Assembly (NCBI RefSeq): GCF_024168485.1
Contig: NZ_JALJVY010000005.1
Location: forward strand, 186,001-250,000
DNA from: Sphingobium sp. OAS761
Lineage (GTDB): Bacteria > Pseudomonadota > Alphaproteobacteria > Sphingomonadales > Sphingomonadaceae
Length of the DNA: 64,000 nucleotides
Direction: 5' to 3'
Shown here: piece after piece, positions 25,050-35,641 of the stretch
Layout: every line of letters begins with the position of its first letter
How positions within the stretch are numbered: the stretch's first letter is position 1
The notes under the pieces: model-generated
The model's database searches: none
Told to the model about the DNA's origin: nothing
Seen by the model: the letters and a program-made list of their open reading frames with translations, nothing else
Translations under genes and position numbers: made by a program

Positions 25050-26026
25050 GCAGGGATCAGCCGATGCTCGTAGCGCCAGGTCGCCCACGCCTGCTCCGCC
25101 ACGCGCATCATGGTCCGCATACGGTCGGGCGCAGCGCGGGTCAGGTGGCGTGGCGGACGGTCGGCCACATCGCACGACAGATCGTGAAAGCCCGCGCCTC
25201 GCACCTGGGGTAAATCCGCCGCCGTTCTGCACAAGGCCTCGAACCGCGCCTTTACCGTCCCATTGGGCCGACACCGGTCGCGCGAAAGCATTTCGAAACT
25301 ATGGGTTACGGCGACATAGGCGTCCTGTTCCTCGGCCACCGCATGGCGCAGGCCGGCGCGCATTTCGGCCGCCGACATCGCGCAGATCTGGGCCGGACGA
25401 AAACCGCCGGGACGATCCGAAATGCCCGACACCGGCAGTTCCGCGACACCGTGGCGCCACTCCGCGCCGATCTGGCCGGGACTCGCCTTGATGCGACAGT
25501 CGCGTCCGAGCCAGGCGGCGTTGACGCTGCTGTCCCAGGCAATTCCTATCTTCGCCAGCGCGCGCAACGTGTCTTCATTGGCCCCGAAATTGCCCGCTCG
25601 AAACGCGTTGATCGCAGGTGCGCCGGCTCTTTCCAGAAGGTCGCGCGCAAGCCCGAGCAGAATGATCTGGTCGGCCAGGCTGAAATCGCCGATATTGCGT
25701 CCCTGCCGCCCGTCGACCGGCGACTGTCCGGCCCAGGCCAGCCACTCGGTATGAATATGCATCTGCACTTCATGACCGCGCCCGGCAATGTCGTGAACGA
25801 TCGGGGCCAGAAAATCCGGCCCGTGCACCAGGGCGGGCATTGGGTCGACGAAGAAGACCCCCTTCAGCCCGAAACGGTCCAGCACGTCCATCTGCCAGCC
25901 GATGCCATGCATGCCATCCCGCGTCCTGCCCCATATCGATCGATCGATATTGTCCGCGATCGACAGGCCGCGTTGCTGAAACGAAGCCGATAATTCTGTA
26001 TCGACGGTGATGAGCAACGCAGTCAT
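25046..26026 (-). CDS. Polysaccharide deacetylase-family protein
   Basis: The 326-aa product starts MTALLITVDTELSAS, where TVDTE is the NodB-type metal-binding Asp motif. A HxxxH-like pair appears in GHEVQMHIHTEWL (about residues 93-104), and FRAGNFGANEDTL is the substrate-groove motif of the family. No signal peptide is seen, so it would act in the cytoplasm. It sits first in an apparent two-gene operon with the ATP-grasp gene (GTGA overlap). The upstream 219 bp hold several short palindromes but no clear promoter. Confidence 0.83.
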   Translation of the reverse strand: MTALLITVDTELSASFQQRGLSIADNIDRSIWGRTRDGMHGIGWQMDVLDRFGLKGVFFVDPMPALVHGPDFLAPIVHDIAGRGHEVQMHIHTEWLAWAGQSPVDGRQGRNIGDFSLADQIILLGLARDLLERAGAPAINAFRAGNFGANEDTLRALAKIGIAWDSSVNAAWLGRDCRIKASPGQIGAEWRHGVAELPVSGISDRPGGFRPAQICAMSAAEMRAGLRHAVAEEQDAYVAVTHSFEMLSRDRCRPNGTVKARFEALCRTAADLPQVRGAGFHDLSCDVADRPPRHLTRAAPDRMRTMMRVAEQAWATWRYEHRLIPA

Positions 26027-26126
26027 GGGCGATCCGTTCAGGCAACAGTTCCACATAGGTCGTGGACGTTAATGAGCGGTAAGTTCTACGCCCTGTCCCG
26101 GCCGCGAATCCGGTTCCTTTGCGACA

Positions 26127-26241
26127 ATATCGATATAAACGTCACGGTAGCGAAAAAGCCGCCGGCCTTTCGCATATTAATCGGCCATTGGCGGCACCAG
26201 CTGTCCAAATGGACATGATCCGGCGCATCATGCACCGGATC
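26127..26241. repeat. Cluster of short palindromes upstream of the deacetylase gene
   Basis: ATATCGATAT (26127-26136) is a perfect 10-bp palindrome. TGTCC (26202-26206) and GGACA (26211-26215) form an inverted repeat with a 4-nt centre. GATCCGG (26217-26223) pairs with CCGGATC (26235-26241). None has a T-tract, so none is a clear terminator for maeB. They may be operator sites for the downstream deacetylase operon. Confidence 0.35.
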
Positions 26242-26245
26242 CGGG

Positions 26246-28507
26246 TCAAAGTGCGATACCGCCCGCCGCCAGGACCGCCAACGTCAACAGTTCGGACGCG
26301 TTCGACGCCATGGTCGCGATCTGGACGGATTTCTCCATGCCGACAAGCAGGGGCCCGATCATCGATGTCCCGCCCAGTTCGCGCAGCAGCTTGGCTGAAA
26401 TGTTGGCCGATTGCAGGCCCGGCATCACCAGCACGTTGGCCGGACCGGACAGGCGGCTGAACGGATAGCTCTTCATGACGGTCGGATTGAGCGCCACGTC
26501 GGCAGCCATTTCGCCTTCATATTCGAAGTCGACCGCCCGTTCGTCGAGCAGCTTCACCGCACCGCGCACATTGTCCAGAAAAGCGCCCGAAGGGTTGCCG
26601 AACGTCGAGTAGGACAGGAAGGCTACGCGCGGATCATGCCCCATGCGCCGGGCGACGGCGACGGTTCCTTCCGCGATGTCCGCCAGTTCGGCGGCACTGG
26701 GCCGCTCGTTCACCGTGGTGTCGGCCAGGAACACGGTCTTGTCCTTCGACACCATCACATGAATGCCGAAGGGGGTGCGCCCCGCGGCGGGATCCAGGAC
26801 GCGCTTCACTTCCCGCATCGTCTGCGCATAGGGGCGGGTCATGCCGGTCAGCATCGCGTCGGCGACATTCATCCGTACCAGCAGGGCGCCGAAGATGTTG
26901 CGATCCCGATTCACCATCCGCTCGCAATCGCGACGCAGATAGCCCCGCCGCTGGAGCCGGGCGTAGAGCAGGTCGACCATTTGCGGCACCAGCGGGGAAT
27001 TGACGCTGTTGTGGAGTTCGAAGCTGTCGGGGTCGTTGACGCCCAGCGCCTTCAGCTTGTCGACGACCTCGCCCCGCCCGACCAGCACCGGAATGCCATA
27101 GCCCAGTTCGCGGAACTGGATTGCGGCGCGCAGCACCACTTCCTCTTCCGCCTCGGCAAAGACGACGCGCTTGGGATTGGCCTTGGCGGCTTCATAGGCG
27201 GATGCGAGGACCGACGTGGTGGGATTGAGGCGCGCCTTGAGAGACTGGCGATAGGCCGCCATGTCGGCGATCGGCTTTTGCGCGACGCCGGTTTCCATCG
27301 CGGCCTGGGCGACGGCGGCGGGCACGACCTCCATCAGGCGCGGGTCGAAGGGTGCGGGAATGATGTAGTCCGGGCCGAAACTATGGGACCGGCCATAGGC
27401 CTTGGCCACTTCCTCCGGTACGCGCTCACGCGCCAGTTCGGCGATGGCCTTGGCCGCCGCCAGCTTCATCGCTTCGTTGATACCGGTCGCCCGCACGTCC
27501 AGAGCGCCGCGGAAGATGAAGGGGAAGCCCAGGACGTTGTTGACCTGATTGGGATAATCCGACCGGCCGGTCGCGACGATGGCATCGGGCCGCACGGCCT
27601 TGGCGTCGGGGGGCGCGATTTCGGGATCGGGATTGGCCATGGCGAAAATGATCGGCTTGTCGGCCATCGACTTCACCATGTCCTGCGACATCGCGCCCGC
27701 GACCGACAGGCCCAGAAACACGTCGGCGCCCTTCACCGCTTCGCCCAGCGTCCGGGCATCGGTTCTTACGGCATGGGCGGATTTCCACTGGTTCATGCCC
27801 TCGGTGCGGCCCTGATAGATGACGCCCTTGCTGTCGCACATAGTGACATTATCATGCTGCACGCCCAGCGCCTTGATCAGTTCGGTGCAGGAAATCGAAG
27901 CGGCGCCCGCGCCGTTCACCACCACCTTCATGTCCTTCATGTCGCGGCCGGTCAGCAGCGCCGCGTTCAGCACGCCGGCAGCGGCGATGATGGCGGTGCC
28001 GTGCTGGTCGTCATGAAAGACCGGGATGTTCATCCGCTCCTTCAGCGTCTGTTCGATGATGAAGCATTCGGGCGCCTTGATGTCCTCAAGGTTGATGCCG
28101 CCGAAGGTCGGCTCCATCAGTTCCACCGCCTCGATGAACCGGTCGACATCCTCCGTCTTGAGTTCGATGTCGATGGAATCAACATCGGCGAAGCGCTTGA
28201 AGAGGACGGCCTTGCCCTCCATCACCGGCTTGGACGCCAACGCGCCGAGATTGCCGAGCCCCAGGATGGCGGTGCCGTTGGAAATGACCGCGACCAGGTT
28301 GCCCTTGGCGGTATAATCGTATGCCGTGGCAGGATCGGCAGCGATCGCCCGCACCGGAACGGCTACACCCGGCGAATAGGCGAGCGACAGATCGCGCTGC
28401 GTCGCCATCGGCTTGGACGCGATGATCTCGATCTTGCCGGGTCGCATGGTGGAATGGAAGAACAGCGCCTCGCGCTCGGAAAATTCCACACTCGACTTGT
28501 CCGTCAT
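26246..28507 (-). CDS. maeB: NADP-dependent malic enzyme with C-terminal phosphotransacetylase-like domain
   Basis: The 753-aa product is the two-domain bacterial malic enzyme. The first about 430 residues hold the malic enzyme ([12 protein letters not shown], ...[27 protein letters not shown](P)-binding VNGAGAAS). The remaining part is a phosphate acetyltransferase-like domain that is usually regulatory. It oxidatively decarboxylates malate to pyruvate, giving NADPH and linking the glyoxylate pathway to gluconeogenesis. I chose ATG 28507 (MTDKSSVEF) with GGAG about 15 nt upstream. The frame remains open beyond, but that part overlaps mutS on the other strand. Confidence 0.95.
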   Translation of the reverse strand: MTDKSSVEFSEREALFFHSTMRPGKIEIIASKPMATQRDLSLAYSPGVAVPVRAIAADPATAYDYTAKGNLVAVISNGTAILGLGNLGALASKPVMEGKAVLFKRFADVDSIDIELKTEDVDRFIEAVELMEPTFGGINLEDIKAPECFIIEQTLKERMNIPVFHDDQHGTAIIAAAGVLNAALLTGRDMKDMKVVVNGAGAASISCTELIKALGVQHDNVTMCDSKGVIYQGRTEGMNQWKSAHAVRTDARTLGEAVKGADVFLGLSVAGAMSQDMVKSMADKPIIFAMANPDPEIAPPDAKAVRPDAIVATGRSDYPNQVNNVLGFPFIFRGALDVRATGINEAMKLAAAKAIAELARERVPEEVAKAYGRSHSFGPDYIIPAPFDPRLMEVVPAAVAQAAMETGVAQKPIADMAAYRQSLKARLNPTTSVLASAYEAAKANPKRVVFAEAEEEVVLRAAIQFRELGYGIPVLVGRGEVVDKLKALGVNDPDSFELHNSVNSPLVPQMVDLLYARLQRRGYLRRDCERMVNRDRNIFGALLVRMNVADAMLTGMTRPYAQTMREVKRVLDPAAGRTPFGIHVMVSKDKTVFLADTTVNERPSAAELADIAEGTVAVARRMGHDPRVAFLSYSTFGNPSGAFLDNVRGAVKLLDERAVDFEYEGEMAADVALNPTVMKSYPFSRLSGPANVLVMPGLQSANISAKLLRELGGTSMIGPLLVGMEKSVQIATMASNASELLTLAVLAAGGIAL

Positions 28508-28630
28508 CAGCTTCTCGCTCTCCTGGCCACCTCGCGCGGCACTAGCGGCAAGCGCACCTTGTGGGCAAGTGCGAGAAGGCCGCTTTTTCCGCCTCTTTCC
28601 CGCAGGCGCCCGAGCCGCTAATCGATCGAC

Positions 28631-31282
28631 ATGCCCAGCGCCGCAGACAGCAAGACATCCCAGCCCACGCCGATGATGGCTCAATATCTGGCGCTCAAGG
28701 CGCAGGCGCGCGACTGCCTGCTCTTTTACCGCATGGGCGACTTTTTCGAACTGTTTTTCGATGACGCCAAGGCGGCGGCCGCGACGCTGGACATCGCACT
28801 GACCAGCCGGGGCGAACATGAAGGGCTGCCCATCCCCATGTGCGGGGTACCGGTCCACAGCGCCGAATCCTATCTCGCGCGACTGATCCGGGCCGGGCAT
28901 CGCGTCGCCATCGCCGAACAGACCGAGACCCCGGCCGAAGCCAAGGCGCGCGGCGGCAAGGCGCTGGTCGCGCGCGACATCGTCCGCTACGTGACCGCAG
29001 GCACCCTGACCGAGGAAACCCTGCTCGACGCGCGGCACGACAATATGCTCGTCGCGCTGGCACAAACGGGCGGAGACGCGGCCGCCGACATCGGCATTGC
29101 CGCCGCCGACATATCCACGGGCCGGTTCGAAACCATGGCCTGTCTCCGCGCTGACCTGCCCGCGGAACTGGCACGATTGCGGCCCAGCGAGATACTGGTG
29201 GCCGAAGGCACGGCAATGGACATCGCGGGTGCCCATGAATTCGACCGCGCGGCCTTTTCCAGCGGCCGGGCGGAAGACGCGCTCAAGCGCCTGTTCGGCG
29301 TTGCCACGCTGGATGGCTATGGCCAGTTCGGGCGGGCCGAACTGGCGGCGATGGGGGGGCTGGTCGCCTATCTGGATCATGCCGGCAAGGGCACCCTTCC
29401 CTTCCTCGCGCCGCCGGTCCGCAAGGCGGGCGGTGGCCATGTCGCTATCGATGCAGCAACGCGCGAAAGCCTGGAGATCGTCGCGACAACAGGCGGAACA
29501 CGGGCCGGCAGCCTGCTGGGGGCGATCGACCGGACCGTGACGGGCGCGGGCGCGCGGCTGCTGGCGCAGGATCTGTCGGCGCCGCTGATGGATATGGACG
29601 CGATCGAGGCGCGCCTGGGTCTCGTCACCCTGTTCCACGACGACGCGCTGCTGCGCGAGCAGGTGCGGGCGACATTGCGGTCCTTGCCCGACATCGGTCG
29701 CGCCCTGGGACGGATCGCCGTCGGGCGGGGATCGCCGCGCGACCTGGGACAGCTGCGCGACGGCCTTGGCGAAGCGCGGCTGCTGCGCGAGCGGATGGGA
29801 CGCCAGCCCGATCCGCCGCGGCTGCTCCGCCAGTTGCTTCCCGCCCTGGACGGCCACGGCGCGCTGGTCGACTTGCTCGCCCGCGCACTCGTCCCCGCGC
29901 CCCCGACCGAAACCGGCAATGGCGGCTACATCGCCGACGGCTATGACGCGGCGCTGGACGAATTGCGCCGGATGGCCGGCGACGGCCGCCGCGCCATCGC
30001 CGCGCTGGAAGCGAAATATCGCGAGCAGACGGGTATTTCGACCCTGAAGATCAGGCATAACGGCGTGCTGGGCTATCATGTCGAGGTGCCGGCGCGCGCC
30101 GCAGACCCGTTGATGCGGCCCGACAGCGGCTTCACCCACCGGCAGACGCTGGCCGGGGTGGTGCGTTTCAATTCGGTCGACCTGCATGAGGAGGCGGGCC
30201 GCGTGGCGCAGGCGGGCGGTCATGCGCTGCTGGCCGAAGCCGCGCATCTGGAAGAGCTGATCGCCGCCATACTGGGACGCAAGGCCGATATCGCCCGGGC
30301 AGGCCAGGCGCTCGCCCGCCTGGATGTCGCCGCCGCACTGGCCGAGCGCGGCGCGGAAGGGGGATGGCAGCGGCCGCACTTCGTCGCGGGTGACGGCGCC
30401 GGGCCCTGTCTCGACATCATCGGCGGGCGCCATCCCGTCGTCGAGGACGCGTTGCGACGCGAAGGCCAGCCTTTCGTGGCAAATGATTGCCGCCTGTCGG
30501 CCGACGACCGCCTCTGGCTGGTGACCGGCCCCAATATGGGCGGCAAGTCGACCTTCCTGCGGCAAAATGCGCTGATCGTCATTCTGGCGCAGGCCGGCGC
30601 CTTCGTGCCGGCCCAATCGGCCACGCTGACCCTGGTCGATCGCCTGTTCAGCCGGGTCGGCGCATCCGACAATCTGGCGAAGGGGCGATCCACCTTCATG
30701 GTGGAGATGGTGGAGACGGCGGCGATCCTGGCGCAGGCGACGGCACGAAGCTTCGTCATACTGGACGAGGTCGGACGCGGCACGTCGACCTATGACGGCC
30801 TGGCGCTGGCCTGGTCCGTGGTGGAGGCGGTGCACGAGGTCAATCGATGCCGCTGCCTGTTCGCGACCCATTATCACGAACTGACGCGACTGGCCGAAAC
30901 GCTGCCGGCCCTGTCGCTTCACCATGTCCGCGCGCGGGAATGGAAGGGCGAACTCGTCCTGTTGCATGAACTGGCACGCGGTCCCGCCGACCGCAGCTAT
31001 GGCCTGGCGGTCGCGCGGCTGGCAGGATTGCCGCCATTGGTCCTGAAACGGGCGAAGGACGTGTTGGCGCGACTGGAAGCGGGAAAGGCGAAAACCGGCG
31101 GCATCGCCGCCGGCCTAGACGACCTGCCGCTGTTCGCCGCCGTCGCCGCCGAGGCGGAGCAGCGCATCGATCTGCTGCGCGCCGCGCTGGAGGCCATCGA
31201 CGCCGACGCGCTCAGTCCGCGCGAGGCGCTCGATCACCTCTATCGACTGAAACAACTGGCCGCAGACGCCGCACATGACTAG
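28631..31282 (+). CDS. mutS: DNA mismatch repair protein MutS
   Basis: The 883-aa product has the mismatch-reading FxE motif in FFELFF (about residues 38-43), the Walker A motif GPNMGGKST, the Walker B region DEVGRGTST and the C-terminal ATPase HYHELTRL. MutS recognises mispairs and recruits MutL. The N-terminus is typical (QYLALKAQARDCLLFYRMGDF). It is divergent from maeB, and glnD follows 9 bp after the stop, so mutS-glnD are probably cotranscribed. Confidence 0.97.
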   Translation: MPSAADSKTSQPTPMMAQYLALKAQARDCLLFYRMGDFFELFFDDAKAAAATLDIALTSRGEHEGLPIPMCGVPVHSAESYLARLIRAGHRVAIAEQTETPAEAKARGGKALVARDIVRYVTAGTLTEETLLDARHDNMLVALAQTGGDAAADIGIAAADISTGRFETMACLRADLPAELARLRPSEILVAEGTAMDIAGAHEFDRAAFSSGRAEDALKRLFGVATLDGYGQFGRAELAAMGGLVAYLDHAGKGTLPFLAPPVRKAGGGHVAIDAATRESLEIVATTGGTRAGSLLGAIDRTVTGAGARLLAQDLSAPLMDMDAIEARLGLVTLFHDDALLREQVRATLRSLPDIGRALGRIAVGRGSPRDLGQLRDGLGEARLLRERMGRQPDPPRLLRQLLPALDGHGALVDLLARALVPAPPTETGNGGYIADGYDAALDELRRMAGDGRRAIAALEAKYREQTGISTLKIRHNGVLGYHVEVPARAADPLMRPDSGFTHRQTLAGVVRFNSVDLHEEAGRVAQAGGHALLAEAAHLEELIAAILGRKADIARAGQALARLDVAAALAERGAEGGWQRPHFVAGDGAGPCLDIIGGRHPVVEDALRREGQPFVANDCRLSADDRLWLVTGPNMGGKSTFLRQNALIVILAQAGAFVPAQSATLTLVDRLFSRVGASDNLAKGRSTFMVEMVETAAILAQATARSFVILDEVGRGTSTYDGLALAWSVVEAVHEVNRCRCLFATHYHELTRLAETLPALSLHHVRAREWKGELVLLHELARGPADRSYGLAVARLAGLPPLVLKRAKDVLARLEAGKAKTGGIAAGLDDLPLFAAVAAEAEQRIDLLRAALEAIDADALSPREALDHLYRLKQLAADAAHD

Positions 31283-31291
31283 ATAGGCCGC

Positions 31292-34054
31292 ATGGTCATG
31301 CAATTTCCCGCGCTCGGGTCGCGCCGCGCCATCATCGACCGGCGCGGCATTTCCGACAGCATCCACGCCCTGGCACAGGCGCATAGCGGCGACCCGATGC
31401 AGCTGCGCGGCCTGATCGTGAAGGAACTCAAGGCCGCACTCGACGAAGGCCGCGCAGAAGTCGCGCGCCGGCTCGAAGCCCGGCCGATGCGAGGCCGCGA
31501 AGCCGTCAGCGCCTTCGCCTTCCTGATCGACCAGATACTGCGCCTGCTCTATGACGCGACGACCCATCATCTCTACCCGGCAGGCAATCGCAGCACCGGC
31601 GAGCGCATCGTGCTGATCGCGGTCGGTGGTTATGGCCGAGGCGAAATGGCACCGCACAGCGATGTCGACATCGGCTTCATCACGCCCTGGAAGCCGACGG
31701 GCTGGACCGAGCAGGTCATCGAATCCATGCTCTATTCGCTGTGGGATTTGGGTCTGAAGGTCGGCCACAGCAGCCGGTCGGTCGACGAGACGATCCGCAT
31801 GGCCAAGGCCGATCTGACCGTGCGCACCGCGCTGCTGGAGGCGCGCTATATCTGGGGCGACCGCGCGCTGTACGAGGAAGCGTCCGTCCGGTTCGATGCG
31901 GAGGTGATGCAGGGCACGGCCCGTACATTCGTCACCGAAAAGCTGGAGGAGCGCGACGAACGGCATAAGCGCATGGGCGACAGCCGTTACGTCGTGGAGC
32001 CCAATGTCAAGGAGGGCAAGGGCGGCCTGCGCGACCTGCACACGCTTTTCTGGATCGGCAAATATGTGAACCGCGTGCGATCGGTCTCCGAACTGGTCGA
32101 TGTCGGCCTGCTGACCCAGGCCGAGTTGCGCCAGTTCCAGAAGGCGGAGGATTTCCTGTGGGCGGTGCGATGTCATCTGCACATGATCACCGGACGCGCC
32201 GAGGACCGGCTGACCTTCGACCTGCAACTGGAAACCGCGACGCGAATGCGTTTCACCGGCCGCGCGGGCCGGTCCGGCGTCGAGCGCTTCATGCGCTATT
32301 ATTTCCTGAATGCGAAAACGGTCGGTGATCTGACCGCGGTGTTCTTGGCCCATCTGGACGACCAGCTGGCGGCCAAGGGAAGACGCTATATCCCGTCGCT
32401 CTTCCGCCGGCCCAAGAAGCTGGACGGATTCGTGCTGGATCGCGGGCGGCTCGCGCTGCCGAGCGATGATTTCTTTCGGAACGATCCCGTCAAGCTGCTG
32501 GAGATTTTCGCCCTGGCCGACCGCCATGGCCTTGCCATCCATCCCAGCGCGATGCGGGCGGCCAGCAGGGATGCAGGGCTCATCACCGCGCGTGTGCGGA
32601 AGGATCCCCGCGCCAATGCCGCCTTCATGGACGTGCTGACGTCGCCGCGCGATCCCGAAACGGTGTTGCGATGGATGAATGAATCGACCGTTTTCGGCCG
32701 CTTCATTCCCGATTTCCGGCGTGTCGTCGCGCAGATGCAGTTCGACATGTATCATCATTATACGGTCGACGAGCACACCATTCGCGCCGTTGGGCTGCTG
32801 TCTCGCATCGAAAAGGGCGAACTGGGCACCGATCATCCGCTGGTGACCGAATTGATGGACAAGATGCTTTCGCGCCGCGTCCTCTATGTTTCGGTGCTGT
32901 TACACGACATCGCCAAGGGACGTGGCGGCGACCACAGCATATTGGGCGCGGAGGTGGCCGATAAACTGTGCCCGCGCCTGGGCCTGACCGCCGCCGAGAC
33001 AGAAACGGTGTCGTGGCTGGTCCGCTATCACCTGCTGATGTCCGCAACCGCCTTCAAGCGCGATCTGGCGGACTACAAGACCATATTGGACTTCGTCGAC
33101 GTCGTGCAGAGCGCAGAGCGACTGCGCCTGCTGCTCTGCCTGACCGTGGTTGACATACGCGCGGTCGGCCCCGGCGTCTGGAACAGCTGGAAAAGGCAAT
33201 TGCTTGGCGACCTATACGAGAGTTCCGAGGAAGTTCTGCGGCTGGGTCACAAGCAGAAGGGGCGCGGCGAACGCGTGGCCGCCAAGCAGCGCGCCTTGCA
33301 GGACGCACTGGGCATGGACGACGAGGCTTTCGCGGCGTTCTGCGCCCGTTTGCCCGAATCATACTGGATCGCCGAACCCGAGGACATACTGATCCAGAAT
33401 GCCCGGCACATAGTGGCGGCGGGCGATTCCCCCCTGTCGATCGAAGCGCATTATTATCCACAGCGCGGGGCGACGCTGGTCACGGTCTATGCCACCGACC
33501 ATCCCGGTCTGTTCTATCGCATCGCCGGCGCCATTCACCTGGCCGGCGGCAACATCATCGACGCGCGCATCCATACCACGCGCGATGGCGTCGCCATCGA
33601 CAATTTCCTGGTTCAGGACCCTTTCGGGGGGGCCTTTCATGATCCGGGACAATTGAAGCGCATCCGCAGCGCGATCGAGGATTCGCTGTCGAACCGGCAC
33701 CGGCTTATCACCAAATTGTCGGCTCGCCCCCTGCCCCGCACCCGGGCCGAGGCGTTTCGCATCGAACCCAATGTGCTGATCGACAACAAGGCGTCGAACC
33801 GCTTCACCGTGGTCGAGGTGAACGCCCGGGACCGGCCCGCGCTGCTGTTCAGCCTGGCGAACGGGCTGTTCCAGTCGAAGGTCACGGTGCACAGCGCCCA
33901 TGTCGCCACCTATGGCGAGCGGGCGGTCGACACTTTCTACATCACCGACCTGCTGGGCGGGAAAATCGAGAGCAAGGCCCGGTTGCAGACACTGGAACGA
34001 CGCCTGCTGGAGGCGGCCGGCGGCGAAGTGGGCGACGCGCTGGAACGCGCCTGA
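31292..34054 (+). CDS. glnD: [Protein-PII] uridylyltransferase / uridylyl-removing enzyme
   Basis: GlnD senses glutamine and modifies PII proteins. The 920-aa product has, in order, a nucleotidyltransferase domain with GGYGRGEMAPHSDVDIGF (about residues 111-128), an HD hydrolase domain (HDIAKGRGGDHS), and two C-terminal ACT domains that bind glutamine (VYATDHPGLFYRIAGAI and VEVNARDRPALLFSLANGL). The domain set and length are normal. The pairing with mutS is a known alphaproteobacterial arrangement. It converges with the L,D-transpeptidase gene with 4 bp between stops. Confidence 0.96.
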   Translation: MVMQFPALGSRRAIIDRRGISDSIHALAQAHSGDPMQLRGLIVKELKAALDEGRAEVARRLEARPMRGREAVSAFAFLIDQILRLLYDATTHHLYPAGNRSTGERIVLIAVGGYGRGEMAPHSDVDIGFITPWKPTGWTEQVIESMLYSLWDLGLKVGHSSRSVDETIRMAKADLTVRTALLEARYIWGDRALYEEASVRFDAEVMQGTARTFVTEKLEERDERHKRMGDSRYVVEPNVKEGKGGLRDLHTLFWIGKYVNRVRSVSELVDVGLLTQAELRQFQKAEDFLWAVRCHLHMITGRAEDRLTFDLQLETATRMRFTGRAGRSGVERFMRYYFLNAKTVGDLTAVFLAHLDDQLAAKGRRYIPSLFRRPKKLDGFVLDRGRLALPSDDFFRNDPVKLLEIFALADRHGLAIHPSAMRAASRDAGLITARVRKDPRANAAFMDVLTSPRDPETVLRWMNESTVFGRFIPDFRRVVAQMQFDMYHHYTVDEHTIRAVGLLSRIEKGELGTDHPLVTELMDKMLSRRVLYVSVLLHDIAKGRGGDHSILGAEVADKLCPRLGLTAAETETVSWLVRYHLLMSATAFKRDLADYKTILDFVDVVQSAERLRLLLCLTVVDIRAVGPGVWNSWKRQLLGDLYESSEEVLRLGHKQKGRGERVAAKQRALQDALGMDDEAFAAFCARLPESYWIAEPEDILIQNARHIVAAGDSPLSIEAHYYPQRGATLVTVYATDHPGLFYRIAGAIHLAGGNIIDARIHTTRDGVAIDNFLVQDPFGGAFHDPGQLKRIRSAIEDSLSNRHRLITKLSARPLPRTRAEAFRIEPNVLIDNKASNRFTVVEVNARDRPALLFSLANGLFQSKVTVHSAHVATYGERAVDTFYITDLLGGKIESKARLQTLERRLLEAAGGEVGDALERA

Positions 34055-34058
34055 AGGC

Positions 34059-34568
34059 TCATTCGCCGACGACGATATCCATCGCATCCCCGGGCGCGAG
34101 CAACGGCACAAGCCGGAGCATGTCGGCGCGTTCGATGGCGATGCATCCGGCGGTTGGCCGGCCTTCGGACAGGTGAAGGAAGATGGCGCTGCCCTTTCCC
34201 GGCACCGGCGGCGCATCGTTGTGGCCGAGCACGACGATCACGTCATAGGCATCATCCTTGCGGATGAGGGTTTCGGCCGATGTCACGCGCGGTAGGCGCA
34301 CGGGACGATTATAGGCCGGATCGGACGGGTCGTCGGACCAGCCGTCGCTGGCACCGATCCAGCGCCATGGCAGCCTGATTCCCGTCGCCGCGACCTTCCC
34401 CGGACGCAGCAGCACCGCGCGGATCGGCCAGCGGCCAAGCGGCGTGCAACCGTCGCCTTCCGCCTTGTCCGCCGCCGCACAGGCTCCACCCCGGCCGATG
34501 GTGCACGCCATCTCCAGATCGCCGAACCGCAGGATTCCGGTTCTGCAATCGACCCGGGCGATGGTCAC
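34059..34568 (-). CDS. L,D-transpeptidase family protein (YkuD-like)
   Basis: The 169-aa product has the L,D-transpeptidase active-site motif [16 protein letters not shown] with the catalytic Cys preceded by the His-containing HLS and the TxGC signature. Earlier motifs include [21 protein letters not shown] sequence that reflects the YkuD fold. No signal peptide is present, which is unusual for a peptidoglycan cross-linking enzyme; secretion might use another start, or the enzyme belongs to the small cytosolic/exported subgroup found in this order. It follows ribA with a 4-nt overlap. Confidence 0.82.
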   Translation of the reverse strand: MTIARVDCRTGILRFGDLEMACTIGRGGACAAADKAEGDGCTPLGRWPIRAVLLRPGKVAATGIRLPWRWIGASDGWSDDPSDPAYNRPVRLPRVTSAETLIRKDDAYDVIVVLGHNDAPPVPGKGSAIFLHLSEGRPTAGCIAIERADMLRLVPLLAPGDAMDIVVGE

Positions 34569-35641
34569 AACTGATGGCCGGTGCGATCCCGCTTCGTCGC
34601 GAGATACTGCTCGTTATGCGGATTGGCGGGCAGGATGATCGGCAGGCGCTCGATGACGGTAATGCCTGCGGCCTCCAGCCCCGCCACCTTCTGCGGATTG
34701 TTGGTGAGCAACCGCACCGATCCGACGCCCAGCAGGTCCAGCATCCGCGCCGCGACCGAAAAATCGCGTGCGTCGATGGCAAAGCCCAACCGGACATTGG
34801 CGTCCACCGTATCGAAGCCCTGATCCTGAAGCGCATAGGCCCGCAGCTTGTTGACAAGCCCGATGCCGCGCCCTTCCTGCCGCAGATACAGCAGAATGCC
34901 CCAGGGCGCGTCGGCGATCTGATGCAGCGCCTGATGCAATTGCGGGCCGCAATCGCATTTCAGGCTGCCCAGCACATCCCCGGTCAGGCATTCGCTGTGG
35001 ATGCGAATGACGGGCGGAGAGGAATCGCGCCGGCCCACGATCAGCGCGACATGCTCGCGCGGTTCGTCGGGACTGCGGAAGGCGATGATTTCCGCGCTCT
35101 CGCTTGCCGACACGGGCAACCGCGCACGCGTGGCGATGGCCAGATGAACGGCGTCGTCATAAGCGGCGATCTCGTCCGCCGTCACCTCCGCCTCGTACGC
35201 GCCGTCCGCGTCCGCCGCGACGAAATAGGCCGGCAATATGCCCGCCAGGCGTCCCAGGCGCAGCGCTGCCTTGGCCGCAGCGCGCGCGGCGAGCGGCGTC
35301 GCCCGGAACGGACCCTTCAGCGGCGTGGCAAGATCGCGCACCGGATCGGCAATGCTCGTCGCGACATCCGCGTCGATCCAGGGTGCCCGCTCGATCAGGA
35401 CCGGCAGGTCGGGGTCGGCGGCGGCGAGCTGGTTGGCGAGCTTGAGCGTGTCGGCGCGCGCGGCGGAAATGAGAATGTCGGCGCGACCGGCCGCGTCGAA
35501 TGCGGCCAGCGTGACTGCATCCGCCCCCTCGATCGCCATCAGCCGGATCGCGCCGTCGGCGGCCGCGACCCGCACGGGCCAGCCGCGCCGCAACGCGTCG
35601 ATGGCACGGGCTGCGGCCCGCCCCTGCGCGGCCACCGCCAT
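34565..35641 (-). CDS. ribA: GTP cyclohydrolase II with divergent N-terminal domain
   Basis: The C-terminal about 200 residues are a standard GTP cyclohydrolase II. The zinc-binding [18 protein letters not shown] is followed by [10 protein letters not shown] with the catalytic residues, then LTNNPQK. It opens the riboflavin pathway by converting GTP to the diaminopyrimidine product. The N-terminal about 145 residues occupy the place of RibB in bifunctional RibBA proteins but lack the acidic DHBP-synthase signature, so that activity is unlikely. A separate ribB is expected elsewhere. The ATG overlaps the xthA stop by one base (TGATG). Confidence 0.92.
   Translation of the reverse strand: MAVAAQGRAAARAIDALRRGWPVRVAAADGAIRLMAIEGADAVTLAAFDAAGRADILISAARADTLKLANQLAAADPDLPVLIERAPWIDADVATSIADPVRDLATPLKGPFRATPLAARAAAKAALRLGRLAGILPAYFVAADADGAYEAEVTADEIAAYDDAVHLAIATRARLPVSASESAEIIAFRSPDEPREHVALIVGRRDSSPPVIRIHSECLTGDVLGSLKCDCGPQLHQALHQIADAPWGILLYLRQEGRGIGLVNKLRAYALQDQGFDTVDANVRLGFAIDARDFSVAARMLDLLGVGSVRLLTNNPQKVAGLEAAGITVIERLPIILPANPHNEQYLATKRDRTGHQL

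Noticed and set aside
28508..30967. An N-terminal extension of more than 800 codons on malic enzyme
   Set aside because: The frame is open only because it lies opposite mutS. The malic enzyme homology starts at ATG 28507 and the extension has no domain.
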